In this document: positions 1 to 9,191 of the stretch, piece after piece
Layout of the letters: each line of letters begins with the position of its first letter
How positions within the stretch are numbered: position 1 is the first letter of the stretch
Assembly (NCBI GenBank): GCA_001899765.1
Contig: MKWM01000018.1
Span: 62,001 to 126,000, forward strand
Reading direction: 5' to 3'
Length of the DNA stretch: 64,000 nucleotides
Origin: Thiobacillus sp. 63-78
GTDB taxonomy: Bacteria > Pseudomonadota > Gammaproteobacteria > Burkholderiales > Thiobacillaceae
Program-made: the position numbers and the translations under genes
The notes under the pieces: generated by a model
Seen by the model: only the letters and a program-made list of their open reading frames with translations
The model's database searches: none
Told to the model about the DNA's origin: nothing

Positions 1-1
1 G

Positions 2-1540
2 ATGAACGCCCCGGGCGCGGCCGCCAATACGCCGCCTGTTCCGGATCAGGGGTTGAACGCGCCGCCAGCGGCGCCGGCGCAGGCCGGATTGGTGAAGGGC
101 GCCCGAGCGATCGTGGAAACCGATGTGTTGCGTGCCACGATCGACGCGAATGGCGGCGATCTTCGCCAGCTTCAGTTGTTGTCCTATCGCGAAACGCAGG
201 CACGCAATCAGGTTTTCACGCTGTTTGAAGACAACCCGACCGAACCCTATCTGGCACAGAGCGGACTGCTCGGCAAGGACATGCCGACGCACCGCAGTGT
301 TTTCCAGCTCAATCCGGGGACCTACCGTCTGACCCGCGGCGCCTCGCAAGTGGAAGTTCCTTTGGTCTGGAACGACCCCGCAACAGGCGTTCGCGTCGAA
401 AAGACGTATATTTTCAAGCGCAACAGTTATGAGATCTCAGTCAGGACACGGGTGATCAACCATGGCACGCAGCCGGTCGACCTGACGCCGTATTATCAGC
501 TCACCCGGCATTCCGGAGCGCCGCGTGGCTCGTCTTTCTTCCTGCATACCTTTACCGGCCCGGCGTTCTATACCGATGCCAAGAAATTCCAGAAAGTCAC
601 GTTCAAACAGATCGGGGAAGGCAAAGCCGAATTTGAAAAAACGGCCGACAACGGATGGGTGGGTCTGGTGCAGCATCACTTCGTGGCGGCCTGGTTACCC
701 GAAGGCAGCGTCAAGCGCGAATATTACGCCCGTTCATTGGGGCATGATCTGTATTCAGCGGGCGTCATTCTGGCCGAAGGCACGCTGGCGCCGGGCCAGC
801 AGAAAGTCTTTACCGTGCCCTTGTATGCCGGACCGCAGACGCAGAAATTTCTGGAAGCCGCCGCGCCCGGCCTGGATCTCGCGCGGGATTATGGCTGGCT
901 GACGCCGCTGGCTTTCCCCATCTACTGGTCGCTGGCAAAAATCGAGCACTTCGTCGGCAACTGGGGCTGGGCCATCATCATCCTGACCGTTCTGCTCAAG
1001 CTGGCGTTGTTTCCGCTGTCGGCGGCAGGCTACAAGTCGATGGCCAAGATGAAAAAACTCACGCCGCGCCTGCAGAAATTGAAGGAAGTCTACGGCGACG
1101 ACCGGGCCAAGCTGCATCAGGCGATGGCGGACATGTACAAGACCGAGAAAATCAACCCGCTCGGCGGCTGCTTCCCGATCCTGGTCCAGATTCCAGTGTT
1201 CATCGCACTGTACTGGGTGTTGCTGGCCGCGGTGGAAATGCGCGGCGCACCCTGGCTGGGCTGGATCACCGACCTGACGGCTCCGGATCCTTTCTACATC
1301 CTGCCGATCATCATGGGCATCACCTCGATTCTTCAGGTCAAGCTCAACCCGCAGCCGATGGACCCGATGCAGGCCAAGATCATGATGGTCATGCCGGTGG
1401 CGTTTACCGTGATGTTCGTCTTTTTTCCGGCGGGTCTCGTACTGTACTGGATCGTCAGCAACATCCTGTCCATCGCCCAGCAGTGGGTGATCAACAAGCA
1501 GGTTCAGGACGGTGACAAGCCTGCCGCCGGCAAGGCCTGA
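2..1540 (+). CDS. yidC: Membrane protein insertase YidC (5' partial)
   Basis: YidC inserts and folds inner-membrane proteins, with or without SecYEG. The N-terminal transmembrane anchor lies upstream of the window, so the first Met seen is only an internal Met in a Pro/Ala-rich linker. The large periplasmic beta domain occupies roughly residues 35-290. The conserved 60KD_IMP core follows, beginning near the [15 protein letters not shown] segment and continuing through a cytoplasmic hairpin ([19 protein letters not shown]) and the later helices, and the protein has a short Lys-containing tail. The 3' end overlaps the start of mnmE by 29 nt. Position next to mnmE is typical of the rnpA-yidC-mnmE block near the origin. 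Confidence 0.95.
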   Translation: MNAPGAAANTPPVPDQGLNAPPAAPAQAGLVKGARAIVETDVLRATIDANGGDLRQLQLLSYRETQARNQVFTLFEDNPTEPYLAQSGLLGKDMPTHRSVFQLNPGTYRLTRGASQVEVPLVWNDPATGVRVEKTYIFKRNSYEISVRTRVINHGTQPVDLTPYYQLTRHSGAPRGSSFFLHTFTGPAFYTDAKKFQKVTFKQIGEGKAEFEKTADNGWVGLVQHHFVAAWLPEGSVKREYYARSLGHDLYSAGVILAEGTLAPGQQKVFTVPLYAGPQTQKFLEAAAPGLDLARDYGWLTPLAFPIYWSLAKIEHFVGNWGWAIIILTVLLKLALFPLSAAGYKSMAKMKKLTPRLQKLKEVYGDDRAKLHQAMADMYKTEKINPLGGCFPILVQIPVFIALYWVLLAAVEMRGAPWLGWITDLTAPDPFYILPIIMGITSILQVKLNPQPMDPMQAKIMMVMPVAFTVMFVFFPAGLVLYWIVSNILSIAQQWVINKQVQDGDKPAAGKA

Positions 1541-2852
1541 CCTGATTGCCGCCATCGCCACCGCCTCCGGGCGCGGCGGGGTGGGTGTGATAAGAATATC
1601 CGGCCCCGACATTGCGCCGCTTGCCCGTGCGGTGCTCGGGTCCGTTCCCGCGCCGCGCCGCGCCACTTTCAGCCGTTTTCTCGATCGCGAGGGCGAGACC
1701 CTCGACGAGGGAATCGCGCTCCATTTTGTCGCGCCTCATTCGTTTACCGGCGAACACGTCCTGGAATTGCAAGGCCATGGCGGGCCGGTCGTGTTGAATC
1801 TGATTCTGGCGCGTTGTCTTGAACTTGGCGCGCGGCTGGCCGAACCGGGGGAGTTTTCGCGCCGCGCCTTCCAGAACGGGAAGCTCGATCTGGCGCAGGC
1901 CGAAGCCGTGGCGGACCTGATCGAGGCCGCGTCTGCCGAGGCGGCACGCTCGGCGGTACGCTCACTGTCGGGAGCATTCTCCGCACGGATCACGGAACTG
2001 GTGGACGCGGTGATCCGTCTGCGCATGCTGGTCGAGGCCACGCTCGACTTTCCCGAAGAAGACGTCGATTTTCTCGAACAGGCCGATGCCTTCGGCCGTC
2101 TTGATACGATCAGCACCCGTGTCGCCGCGGTGCGTTCGCAGGCGAAACAGGGCGCATTGCTGCGTGAAGGGCTGACGGTTGTGCTGATTGGCCAGCCGAA
2201 CGTGGGCAAGTCAAGCCTGCTGAATCAGCTTGCCGGATACGACGCGGCGATCGTTACCGAGGTCGCCGGTACGACGCGCGATACGGTGCGCGAAGCGATC
2301 CAGATCAGGGGTGTGCCGCTGCATATCGTCGATACGGCCGGTCTGAGGGAAACCGGAGACCCGGTGGAGAAACTTGGCATTGCCCGCACCTGGGCGGCGA
2401 TAGGCAAGGCCGACATGGCGTTGCTGCTGGTGGATGCCGCTCACGGCCTGGGCGAGCGCGAAACGGCGATTCTGGCGCGCCTGCCCGACGGGCCGCGACT
2501 GACCATCCATAACAAGATCGATGTCACAGGCGAAGCCCCCCGTGCCGAAGAGGGAGAAGTCTGGCTGTCAGCCAGAACCGGCGCCGGGGTCGACCTCCTG
2601 CGCGAGAAGCTGCTTGTCGCGGCCGGCTGGCAGGCGGCAGGTGAAGGGGCGTTCATGGCGCGTGCGCGTCATCTGGATGCCTTGGATCGTGCGGCGGGCC
2701 ACCTTGCGATGGCGCGTGAATCAACCGGTCAGCTGGAATTGTTTGCCGAGGAACTGCGTCTGGCACAGTCGGCCTTGTCGGAGATCACCGGCGAATTTAC
2801 GGCGGATGACTTGCTGGGAGAAATTTTCAGTACGTTCTGCATCGGAAAATAA
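1512..2852 (+). CDS. mnmE: tRNA uridine-5-carboxymethylaminomethyl(34) GTPase MnmE
   Basis: MnmE, with MnmG, builds the cmnm5 group on wobble uridine 34 of certain tRNAs; it is a formyl-THF-binding, K+-activated GTPase. The 446-residue product has an N-terminal TrmE domain ([19 protein letters not shown]), helical flanks, and a G domain with G1 GQPNVGKSS near residue 228, a GTTRDT switch and DTAGL. It ends in the diagnostic CIGK. The start is a GTG inside the yidC end, which is the only start that gives the full conserved N-terminus and implies translational coupling. Its partner mnmG lies about 10 kb away. Confidence 0.97.
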   Translation: MTSLPPARPDLIAAIATASGRGGVGVIRISGPDIAPLARAVLGSVPAPRRATFSRFLDREGETLDEGIALHFVAPHSFTGEHVLELQGHGGPVVLNLILARCLELGARLAEPGEFSRRAFQNGKLDLAQAEAVADLIEAASAEAARSAVRSLSGAFSARITELVDAVIRLRMLVEATLDFPEEDVDFLEQADAFGRLDTISTRVAAVRSQAKQGALLREGLTVVLIGQPNVGKSSLLNQLAGYDAAIVTEVAGTTRDTVREAIQIRGVPLHIVDTAGLRETGDPVEKLGIARTWAAIGKADMALLLVDAAHGLGERETAILARLPDGPRLTIHNKIDVTGEAPRAEEGEVWLSARTGAGVDLLREKLLVAAGWQAAGEGAFMARARHLDALDRAAGHLAMARESTGQLELFAEELRLAQSALSEITGEFTADDLLGEIFSTFCIGK

Positions 2853-2856
2853 CAAG

Positions 2857-2893
2857 CCTTTCGCTGCCTTCCACAAAACCCAAGGGCGAAAGG
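2857..2893 (+). terminator. Stem-loop just after mnmE
   Basis: CCTTTCGC at 2857-2864 pairs perfectly with GCGAAAGG at 2886-2893. An inner CCTT/AAGG pair shortens the loop. It begins 4 nt after the mnmE stop. There is no T tract, so intrinsic termination is uncertain and it may act as a 3' stabiliser. Confidence 0.35.
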
Positions 2894-3027
2894 AGTGCGA
2901 AATATTTTCCGCATTCACTTTCAATATTCCAGTTCTCCCCATCCCGCATCGTTCGCCTAAGTTCAGCGGCCCAATGGAAAACGCCGCGGCTGCCGCCGAC
3001 GCTGTGCAGTCGGCGGCAGACCGCTGG

Positions 3028-3053
3028 CAGGGCCCCCGGACGGGGGGCCCCTG
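3028..3053 (-). terminator. GC-rich hairpin after the sulfur operon
   Basis: CAGGGCCCCC and GGGGGGCCCCTG flank a 4-nt loop, with one bulged base. The hairpin abuts the stop codon of the small Cys-rich gene on the minus strand. It is a very stable stem without a U tract, a plausible transcript end for the TusA/DsrE operon. Confidence 0.35.
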
Positions 3054-3269
3054 TCATGTGCGGCCAGGCAACGAACCCAGATCAAGCAGGCTACAACTGG
3101 TCTTGCGTGTTACCAGGCACTCGGCTGCGCCCGGCGTGTGCTCGAACGAACACTGCCGCGCCTGCAGCATGTCCCAATCCTCCTGGGCGTAGGCGTGGCG
3201 CGGCAGGTTCGGCGGGTAGTACACACAGCCGGCGCACAGTTCGCCGGTGTCAGCGATTTTTGCGCACAT
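3054..3269 (-). CDS. Small cysteine-rich protein of the tusA operon (hypothetical)
   Basis: This 71-residue product overlaps the end of the upstream TusA gene by 20 nt on the same strand, so translational coupling is likely. It has six cysteines, including CAGCVYYP near residues 13-20 and a later Cys pair, plus a YPPNLPRHAY segment. The Cys pattern suggests metal or redox chemistry, fitting sulfur-handling neighbours, but I do not recognise the family. A shadow of another frame cannot be excluded. The overlap, the ATG start and the hairpin directly after its stop favour a real gene. Confidence 0.5.
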   Translation of the reverse strand: MCAKIADTGELCAGCVYYPPNLPRHAYAQEDWDMLQARQCSFEHTPGAAECLVTRKTSCSLLDLGSLPGRT

Positions 3270-3489
3270 AGAATTTCAGCGTCTGGTCGTGTTCGGACGA
3301 GGACAACAGGGTCTGTCCGGTGCGTTCGCACCACGACGGAATGTCCTTGAGGGTTGCGACATCGGTGGCGATGATCTCGAGTACGTCGCCGACCGCCAGG
3401 GCCTTGATCGCCTTGTTCGTTTCGACCATCGGCATGGGGCAGCATTTGCCCGACGTATCCAGCGTGACGGTGGCTTGCGGAGTATCCAT
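3250..3489 (-). CDS. tusA: TusA family sulfurtransferase
   Basis: This 79-residue protein carries the family signature CCPMPMVETNKAIK near residues 16-29, in which the Cys of the CPxP motif carries persulfide sulfur. TusA proteins relay cytoplasmic sulfur either to thiolation pathways or, in sulfur oxidisers, toward sulfur oxidation enzymes. It lies 11 nt after a DsrE-like gene, a pairing common in sulfur oxidisers (the rhd-tusA-dsrE2 arrangement), and is followed by an overlapping small Cys-rich gene. Its role in dissimilation rather than tRNA thiolation is inferred from this context and from the adjacent TetR regulator. Confidence 0.9.
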   Translation of the reverse strand: MDTPQATVTLDTSGKCCPMPMVETNKAIKALAVGDVLEIIATDVATLKDIPSWCERTGQTLLSSSEHDQTLKFYVRKNR

Positions 3490-3500
3490 GATCCAGCTCC

Positions 3501-3920
3501 TCAGAAATATTGGTAATGATCGGCCTTGTCGGCCTTCTCGTTAAGGAACCAGGCCAAACCCACGATGCCTTCCGCCTCGGGGATGAGATTGGTTTCGTCG
3601 ACGCCGAAGATCGCGGCGGCCATGCTGCAGGCGTACATATTCACGCAACCGGTGCCCTTCAGCGCCTTGATCAGTTCGTACATGTCGGTCGGCAGTCCCG
3701 CCTTGGCCATACCGGCACGCATTTTTTCCTCGTCCTCGGCATGCCGTCCGTCGATATGCAGATTGGAGGCGCCCCCCGTCTTCAGCGCCGTAACGGCCCA
3801 GTTGACGAACAGCATGTCAACCTGAACGTCCTCGGCCGCCATCAGATAGGCGATTCCAAGGGGTGTGAGGATCTTGTCGAAGGCGTCATTGGTTACCACG
3901 ATAGCCAGAGTTTTCATCAT
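3501..3920 (-). CDS. DsrE/DsrF/DrsH-like family protein
   Basis: This 139-residue protein of the DsrE-like fold begins TLAIVVTNDAFDKILTPLGIAYLM. It has the conserved C-terminal region GCVNMYACSMAAAIFGV, whose two cysteines are candidate persulfide carriers. Such proteins exchange sulfane sulfur with TusA, the next gene downstream. A strong Shine-Dalgarno (AGGAG about 6 nt before the ATG) supports the start at 3920. The operon is preceded by an imperfect palindrome that resembles the one upstream of the adjacent TetR gene. No membrane helix is evident, unlike longer DsrE2 proteins. Confidence 0.85.
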   Translation of the reverse strand: MMKTLAIVVTNDAFDKILTPLGIAYLMAAEDVQVDMLFVNWAVTALKTGGASNLHIDGRHAEDEEKMRAGMAKAGLPTDMYELIKALKGTGCVNMYACSMAAAIFGVDETNLIPEAEGIVGLAWFLNEKADKADHYQYF

Positions 3921-3927
3921 GCACTCC

Positions 3928-3947
3928 TAGAATGAGCGATCGTTCTA
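3928..3947. promoter_or_regulatory. Putative TetR operator upstream of the dsrE-like/tusA operon
   Basis: TAGAATGAGCGATCGTTCTA is a 20-bp imperfect palindrome (half-site AGAACGATC) located 8 nt before the DsrE-like start and overlapping its leader. A related palindrome sits upstream of the TetR gene, so joint control is likely. Confidence 0.45.
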
Positions 3948-3973
3948 ATCGCTTCAAAAAAAACCGCCTGCTG

Positions 3974-4567
3974 CTACCGGGCGGCGACTGACCTCCAGGC
4001 GCAGTCCCACACTTCGTCAAGGTAGTGGGGCAGCGGCGCTTGCAGGATACCGTCGAGGCGAGCCACGATCATCCGGATCGGCCCGCCGCACAGACTGCTG
4101 GATGCAACCATCAGGTCCATCGGCCGAATCTCGCCCGATGCCATGCCTGCCGCCACCATCGCACGCATCAGTTCGAAAGGTTTTGACGAGCAGATCGATT
4201 TTTCTTCCGGCAGGAAATCCTTGTGCTTGGCATAGAGCATGAAGTCCACCACCAGCGGCTCGGATTCGGTCATGTCGAACAGGGTCCTGACGACATCACG
4301 GCACTGGTCGTGCGCCGTTTTTCGGTGGGCGCGTATCCATGAAATCCTGCCGCTCATCCGGTCGGACAGCGTCTGGTACAGGGCACGGGCAATACCCTCC
4401 TTGTCGCCGAAGTGATGGTAGAGGGAACCGACACTCACGCCCGACTCGCGGCTGATGTCCTGTACCGAGGTGGCGAAGTAACCGCGCTCGCTGAACAGCG
4501 CGAGTACCGTATCCAGAACCAGCTGGCGGGGATCGTCGGCGCGCCGCGCCGCATTTGTACTTTTCAC
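3974..4567 (-). CDS. TetR/AcrR family transcriptional regulator
   Basis: This 197-residue regulator has an N-terminal TetR helix-turn-helix at about residues 12-60 (LVLDTVLALFSERGYFATSVQDISRESGVSVGSLYHHFGDKEGI in segments) followed by a helical ligand-binding region. The chosen start is GTG at 4567, which gives a short basic arm before the HTH. It is co-directional with, and about 50 nt upstream of, the DsrE-like/TusA operon. Palindromes with AGAA...TTCT arms lie before both this gene and that operon, suggesting autoregulation and control of the sulfur genes. The ligand is unknown. Confidence 0.9.
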   Translation of the reverse strand: MKSTNAARRADDPRQLVLDTVLALFSERGYFATSVQDISRESGVSVGSLYHHFGDKEGIARALYQTLSDRMSGRISWIRAHRKTAHDQCRDVVRTLFDMTESEPLVVDFMLYAKHKDFLPEEKSICSSKPFELMRAMVAAGMASGEIRPMDLMVASSSLCGGPIRMIVARLDGILQAPLPHYLDEVWDCAWRSVAAR

Positions 4568-4583
4568 GGATCTGCATCAAAAA

Positions 4584-4601
4584 TTAGAATGGCCGTTCTG
4601 A
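4584..4601. promoter_or_regulatory. Putative TetR autoregulatory operator
   Basis: TTAGAATGGCCGTTCTGA is palindromic around AGAATGG/CCGTTCT. It lies 17 nt upstream of the TetR start and shares arms with the site at 3928-3947, although the half-site spacing differs by 4 bp. Confidence 0.45.
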
Positions 4602-4638
4602 TGCTACAAGGTAATTCCAGAAAAGCAAGCGCGCGACG

Positions 4639-5082
4639 TCAGGCCTTGGCCGAGTCGCGCCGGAACACCACTGGCTTGCCGCCGTGCGAGCGCTTGACCA
4701 TCCAGGCGGCGAGCGCCGAGTCCAGGTAGTCGGCATGACCGGGGAACCAGTTCATCAAGGCCTGCGCCAGCTTGCGGACGATATCGACATGACCTTTGGC
4801 GAGCTCCTGCTGGACCTCGCGTACCGAGACCAGCACCCTGGCGTGCTCATCGACATGACAGTCGGTCGCGGGGAAGTCGCTGCCCCTCATCCAGCGGTCC
4901 TCCTGTTCGAAATGCGCCACGGCGTGTTCGGCGAATGCCGTCAGCGCCTGCTCGAGTTCGGCGTCCGGCACCTTGAGCAGCGCGTCAACCAGGGTCACGA
5001 ACTCGCGATGGGTGTCGTCCATCGGCGCATAGCCCAGTAAATATCGATCGCTCCAGTCGAATCCTGCCTGTATTTCCGTCAT
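4639..5082 (-). CDS. Bacteriohemerythrin-type O2-binding protein
   Basis: This is a single-domain hemerythrin of about 147 residues. The diiron ligands are visible in order: His in DDTHREF, His and Glu in HFEQED, two His in CHVDEH, and His/Asp in GHADYLD. Such proteins bind O2 and may buffer or deliver it, for example to oxidases in microaerophiles. The start at 5082 is preferred over an upstream in-frame ATG because GGAGA lies 7 nt before it. It is transcribed in the same direction as the TetR/TusA cluster, separated from it by about 70 nt. Confidence 0.9.
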   Translation of the reverse strand: MTEIQAGFDWSDRYLLGYAPMDDTHREFVTLVDALLKVPDAELEQALTAFAEHAVAHFEQEDRWMRGSDFPATDCHVDEHARVLVSVREVQQELAKGHVDIVRKLAQALMNWFPGHADYLDSALAAWMVKRSHGGKPVVFRRDSAKA

Positions 5083-5587
5083 GTCTGTCTCCGAAGATCG
5101 CCGCACCCTGCCATGGATTATCCTTCGCCAGGAAGGCGGCGTCGATCCCCGCCCGAACCTCCGTCAAAGTGTACCGCGGACGCGCCCGGATTGGGGTGTT
5201 CCGGACGACGACGGATCGACCGTGGAAGGCGTTGCCGCAAGCTTGATTCCCGCCGAAGCAAAATTACAGTATGGCAAATCAGCGTCTTCTGATATGCTTC
5301 GTCCAGTTGTGCATGCAGCAGTGGGCAGGTCAGGTTGTTACCGCCGTGCCTCGGGACTGTTCACACAGCCCCATCGTCTTCGACCTCTCTTTTGTACGGC
5401 CAGTCGGTTTGCACCGGCCGTGACAAGTCTTGTGGTTGGCGCCGATGTGATCGACGCGACCCGTTCCGGGCGTTCGGGGATCAATTCTCCGGACACCGTT
5501 GTTTCCGGTTCGTATTTTGTGGCCTGTCTGGCGGATGCCGGACGCAGGTCTGACTTGCGCGCTCGCGCGCACTGAAAAAGGTTTGCC
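5083..5587. other. 505-bp intergenic region and long leader of the DEAD-box gene
   Basis: No convincing gene is seen here; an open frame at 5081-5575 lacks any recognisable domain or ribosome binding site. The region must hold the divergent promoters of the hemerythrin and helicase genes. The last ~280 nt would be an unusually long untranslated leader if the extended -10 at 5290 is used. Confidence 0.5.
5290..5298 (+). promoter_or_regulatory. Candidate extended -10 promoter for the DEAD-box helicase
   Basis: TGATATGCT matches a TGnTATnnT extended -10 element. No good -35 is found at the usual spacing. If used, it gives a leader of about 285 nt before the helicase ATG. Confidence 0.25.
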
Positions 5588-7261
5588 ATGAGCTTTTCCG
5601 AACTGGGGCTTGATCCCCTCATCCTTAAATCCGTGCAGGCTGCGGGCTACGAAAACGCCACCCCGGTCCAAACGCAGGCGATTCCCGCGGCGCTGACCGG
5701 GCGCGATCTGCTGGTGTCGTCGAATACCGGCAGCGGCAAGACGGCGGCCTTTCTGCTGCCGTCGATCCAGCGTCTGCAGGCCGAGCCGACGGTCAAGAGC
5801 ATGGGTCCGCGCGTGCTGGTGCTGACCCCGACGCGCGAACTCGCGCTGCAGGTCGAGAAATCCGCCATGACCTACGGCAAGGAGCTGCGCCGCTTCCGCA
5901 CCGCCTGCCTGGTCGGCGGCGCGCCCTACGGCCTGCAACTGAAGCGCCTGTCGCAGCCGGTGGACGTGGTGGTGGCGACCCCCGGCCGCCTGATCGACCA
6001 CCTGGAGCGCGGCAAGATCGACTTCTCGCGCCTGGAAGTACTGGTGCTGGACGAGGCCGACCGCATGCTGGACATGGGCTTTGTCGACGACATCAAGGCG
6101 ATCGCCGCGCGCTGCCCGGCCGAGCGCCAGACGCTGCTGTTCTCGGCCACGCTCGACGGCGTGGTCGGCAACCTGGCGCGCGAACTGACCCGCGACGCGC
6201 AGCGCATCGAGATCGAAGCGGTGCCGCACAAGGAGGCCAAGATCGAGCAGCGCCTGCTGTTTGCCGACAACATGGATCACAAGAACCGCCTGCTCGACGC
6301 GCTGCTGCGCGACGTCGACATGGTTCAGGCGATCGTGTTCGCCTCGACCAAACGCAGCACCGAGGAAATCTCCGACCTCCTGGCCGACAGCGGCTTTGCG
6401 TCCGACGCGCTGCACGGCGACATGCAGCAGGGCCAGCGCAACCGTGCGCTGCAGCGCCTGCGCGAAGGCCGCACCAGGGTGCTGGTGGCGACCGACGTCG
6501 CCGCGCGCGGCATCGACGTGGCGACCATCAGCCATGTCATCAACTTCGACCTGCCGCGCCAGGCCGAGGATTACGTCCACCGCATCGGGCGCACCGGCCG
6601 CGCCGGCCGCACCGGCATCGCGGTGAGCTTCGCCGGCATGCGCGAAGGCGGACTGGTGAAGAACATCGAGCGCTACACCGGCAACCGCATCGAGGTGCAT
6701 ACCCTGCCGGGACTGGAGCCGACCCAGCGGCCGGCTTCCGGGCGCCCGTCGTCGGGTCGTCCGCGCGCTAACAATGGTCCGCGCAGCTTTGGCGAGAAGC
6801 GCCCCGGCGAGCAGAAGCGCAGTTTCGGTGATCGCAACGAACCGCGCAGCTATGGCGATCGCCCACCGCGCGGCGACAGCCGGGACAACCGTGATCGTGG
6901 TTACCGTGCCGACGCGCGGGGCGGCCCGCGTCCTGCCCGCAGTGATGCGCCGCGGGGCAACCGCTTCGAACAGGCCGCCATGCATGGCCCGTCCGACGTG
7001 CCCCGCATGACGGGCGACCGCCCGCCGCGCACCGAACGATTTCGCGGCATCGATGTTCCGCGCGAGCCAAATGGTGAAGTCAACGGCAACAGCGTTGAAT
7101 ATTGGGAAAAGCGCGAGCGCGAGGCAAAGGCCAAAGCTGCTGCCGCGGCCACGCGCAGCTATGGCAACCGTGCGCCCGGCGCGCGGACGGCCCAGCCGCG
7201 GGGCAATGACCACCGTGGCGGCGCCAATCGCGTCGGCGTGCGAGGCCGGTTCAAAGGTTGA
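5588..7261 (+). CDS. rhlE: DEAD-box ATP-dependent RNA helicase, RhlE type
   Basis: The helicase core shows in order the Q motif (ATPVQTQAIP), Walker A (SSNTGSGKT), PTRELALQ, DEAD, SAT and HRIGRTGR within roughly residues 1-375. It unwinds RNA in ribosome assembly and RNA decay. A C-terminal tail of about 180 residues is rich in Arg, Gly, Asp and Pro, with RGG-like and RSYGDR-type repeats, and probably binds RNA nonspecifically. AAAGG stands upstream of the ATG. The long leader before it recalls cold-inducible DEAD-box genes, which is inference only. Confidence 0.93.
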   Translation: MSFSELGLDPLILKSVQAAGYENATPVQTQAIPAALTGRDLLVSSNTGSGKTAAFLLPSIQRLQAEPTVKSMGPRVLVLTPTRELALQVEKSAMTYGKELRRFRTACLVGGAPYGLQLKRLSQPVDVVVATPGRLIDHLERGKIDFSRLEVLVLDEADRMLDMGFVDDIKAIAARCPAERQTLLFSATLDGVVGNLARELTRDAQRIEIEAVPHKEAKIEQRLLFADNMDHKNRLLDALLRDVDMVQAIVFASTKRSTEEISDLLADSGFASDALHGDMQQGQRNRALQRLREGRTRVLVATDVAARGIDVATISHVINFDLPRQAEDYVHRIGRTGRAGRTGIAVSFAGMREGGLVKNIERYTGNRIEVHTLPGLEPTQRPASGRPSSGRPRANNGPRSFGEKRPGEQKRSFGDRNEPRSYGDRPPRGDSRDNRDRGYRADARGGPRPARSDAPRGNRFEQAAMHGPSDVPRMTGDRPPRTERFRGIDVPREPNGEVNGNSVEYWEKREREAKAKAAAAATRSYGNRAPGARTAQPRGNDHRGGANRVGVRGRFKG

Positions 7262-7368
7262 GGCACGGATTGCCGGCAAGCGGGAGGCCACGCGCACGCT
7301 TTTGGGGGCGGCGGGCCGATCGAGGCGGGATGGTCAGTGATGGGGGCGCGACAGGGGACGGCTCATTT

Positions 7369-8319
7369 TCAGGCGGCGGGCGATGCCAGGTTGACGATAC
7401 GATTGAAATGGCAGACCTGGTTTCTGCCATGGTGCTTGGCGGCATATAGCGCCTGATCGGCCTGATCGAGCAGTTCGGCCAGGACACGTGCCGTCTCGTG
7501 TTTCCCGACTTGCGGCGCGAGCGTCGCGATCCCGATGCTGGTGGTGACCGGGGTCTTCATGTTTTCAATGGCGGCCACGGCTGCGCGCAAGCGTTCGGCC
7601 GCTATCTGGCTTTCCGCTTCATTCAGCCCGAGTGCAGCCACGACAAACTCTTCGCCGCCATGCCGCGCCACAATGTCGTTTTCCCGTGCCGTGGCCTTGA
7701 GGGTGGCCGCGACAGCCTGCAGCACGCGATCGCCTTCGGCATGGCCGAAGCGGTCATTGATCTGTTTGAAATGATCCAGATCGAGCATCAACAGCGTCGC
7801 GCTTTCCTGCCGACGGTGGGCAGTTTTGAGCATCTGTCCGGCATACTCGTAAAATGCGCGCCAGTTGTACAGGCCGGTCAGACCATCATGGTTGGCGAGC
7901 AGCTCCAGTTCTGCATGCAGCCGCCGAAGCTCCATGGTTTGCTGGGCAAGGGCGTCCTGCGCGGCCTTGCGTTCCGTGATGTCGCGCACGACACACAGAA
8001 CGAAATGTTGGCCCTGGAGGGTCATGGGGCTCAACATGATGTCGACCGGAAACTCGCTTCCGTCTTTTCGCAAGGCAAAAAGTTCGGTCGTGCCACCCAT
8101 TGACCGGCTGTGCGCTTCGGTCATATAACGGGCACGATGATCACTGTGCCGGGAAAATCGGGCCGGGATCAGCATTTCGACAGGGTGGCCGATCAGTTGG
8201 CTGCGCGCGTGGCCGAACAGGGTTTCGGCCTGAATGTTGGCCAGAACGATCCGTCCTGCCTGATCGACGACGAGCAGGGCGTCGGGCGTGTCTTCAAAAA
8301 TGCGTTGATAGATTTCCAT
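7369..8319 (-). CDS. PAS-GGDEF diguanylate cyclase
   Basis: This 316-residue cytoplasmic protein has an N-terminal PAS domain (about residues 1-115, TPDALLVVDQAGRIVLANIQ and the PAC end VVRDITERK), a short coiled coil, and a GGDEF domain (about 140-305). The active site reads GGEEF, which is permitted for catalysis. RxxD (REND) lies five residues before it, the product-inhibition I-site. It should make cyclic di-GMP from two GTP in response to whatever the PAS pocket senses. It is convergent with the helicase gene and divergent from pxpB. Confidence 0.93.
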   Translation of the reverse strand: MEIYQRIFEDTPDALLVVDQAGRIVLANIQAETLFGHARSQLIGHPVEMLIPARFSRHSDHRARYMTEAHSRSMGGTTELFALRKDGSEFPVDIMLSPMTLQGQHFVLCVVRDITERKAAQDALAQQTMELRRLHAELELLANHDGLTGLYNWRAFYEYAGQMLKTAHRRQESATLLMLDLDHFKQINDRFGHAEGDRVLQAVAATLKATARENDIVARHGGEEFVVAALGLNEAESQIAAERLRAAVAAIENMKTPVTTSIGIATLAPQVGKHETARVLAELLDQADQALYAAKHHGRNQVCHFNRIVNLASPAA

Positions 8320-8543
8320 CGGGACGATGCAGGTGGAGGGCTTTCAGGTGCGGGGAATGAGCGGCCTGTCGTGAAATACGCTCAATCTTCATGGGCAGCG
8401 CGATGAAGGGTGTGCCCGCGGCATGGTGGCCGGAGATGCCCTGTATCGGGTCGGCGCGCACCGGCTTGCCATGACACGGGCGGCTATCAGTGGACCCTGC
8501 GAACCGTCGCATCATGCGAAACTCCGAAAAGAGGTTTCACACT

Positions 8544-9191
8544 ATGGGAAAGCGGACAACTGGTCAACTTGCGGCCCCGGCCTCCTGGCACTGGATCGGC
8601 GAGCGCGGCTTGCAGGTGGCAACGGGCGCCGCGACACTGGCGCGTTATGAGCATTTGCTCAAAAAGAAGTTACCGGATATTGAGGACATTATCCCGACAG
8701 ATAACAGCATTTTGCTGATTTTGCGGCGGGCTGCCCCGGTATCGCCGGGAGTCAGCGCGGCGCTGAGCGAGCCACTCGAAAAAGAGATCGACGGGGCGAG
8801 GGGGACACTGCACGACTTCGTGGTGGACTATGGCGGGCGGGCGGGACCGGATTTGCCCGCGCTCGCCAAACGCGCGCGCATGAGCGTGGCGGAATACATT
8901 GACTGCCACTCGGCAGCAGAATATTCGGTGGCATTTCTGGGCTTTCAGCCAGGGTTTCCGTATCTGCGGGGATTGCCGACGGCTTTGCACGCCCCGCGCC
9001 GGGCTTCGCCGCGCCAACGCGTCGCGTCCGGCAGTGTGGCGATCGGCGAAGCCTACACCGGAATTTACCCGGACGACGGTCCGGGCGGCTGGCACATCAT
9101 CGGGCGGACGACCGCGGTATTGTTCGACCCGTTACGCGAAGCACCGGCGTTATTGATGCCGGGTGACCGGGTGCGCTTCGTTCCGGCATGA
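8544..9191 (+). CDS. pxpB: 5-oxoprolinase subunit B (PxpB)
   Basis: This KipI-like subunit of the ATP-dependent 5-oxoprolinase PxpABC recycles pyroglutamate to glutamate. The family motif GFQPGFPYLRGL is present, with GPGGWHIIGRT near the end. The start at 8544 is chosen over an upstream ATG because GAGG lies about 9 nt before it, giving 215 residues, the usual length. Its ATGA stop/start overlap with pxpC shows an operon in the order pxpB-pxpC-pxpA. Confidence 0.9.
   Translation: MGKRTTGQLAAPASWHWIGERGLQVATGAATLARYEHLLKKKLPDIEDIIPTDNSILLILRRAAPVSPGVSAALSEPLEKEIDGARGTLHDFVVDYGGRAGPDLPALAKRARMSVAEYIDCHSAAEYSVAFLGFQPGFPYLRGLPTALHAPRRASPRQRVASGSVAIGEAYTGIYPDDGPGGWHIIGRTTAVLFDPLREAPALLMPGDRVRFVPA

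Noticed and set aside
5081..5575. Open frame of 164 codons upstream of the DEAD-box gene
   Set aside because: No domain, no ribosome binding site, and its start overlaps the start region of the divergent hemerythrin gene. Its composition looks like untranslated GC-rich sequence.
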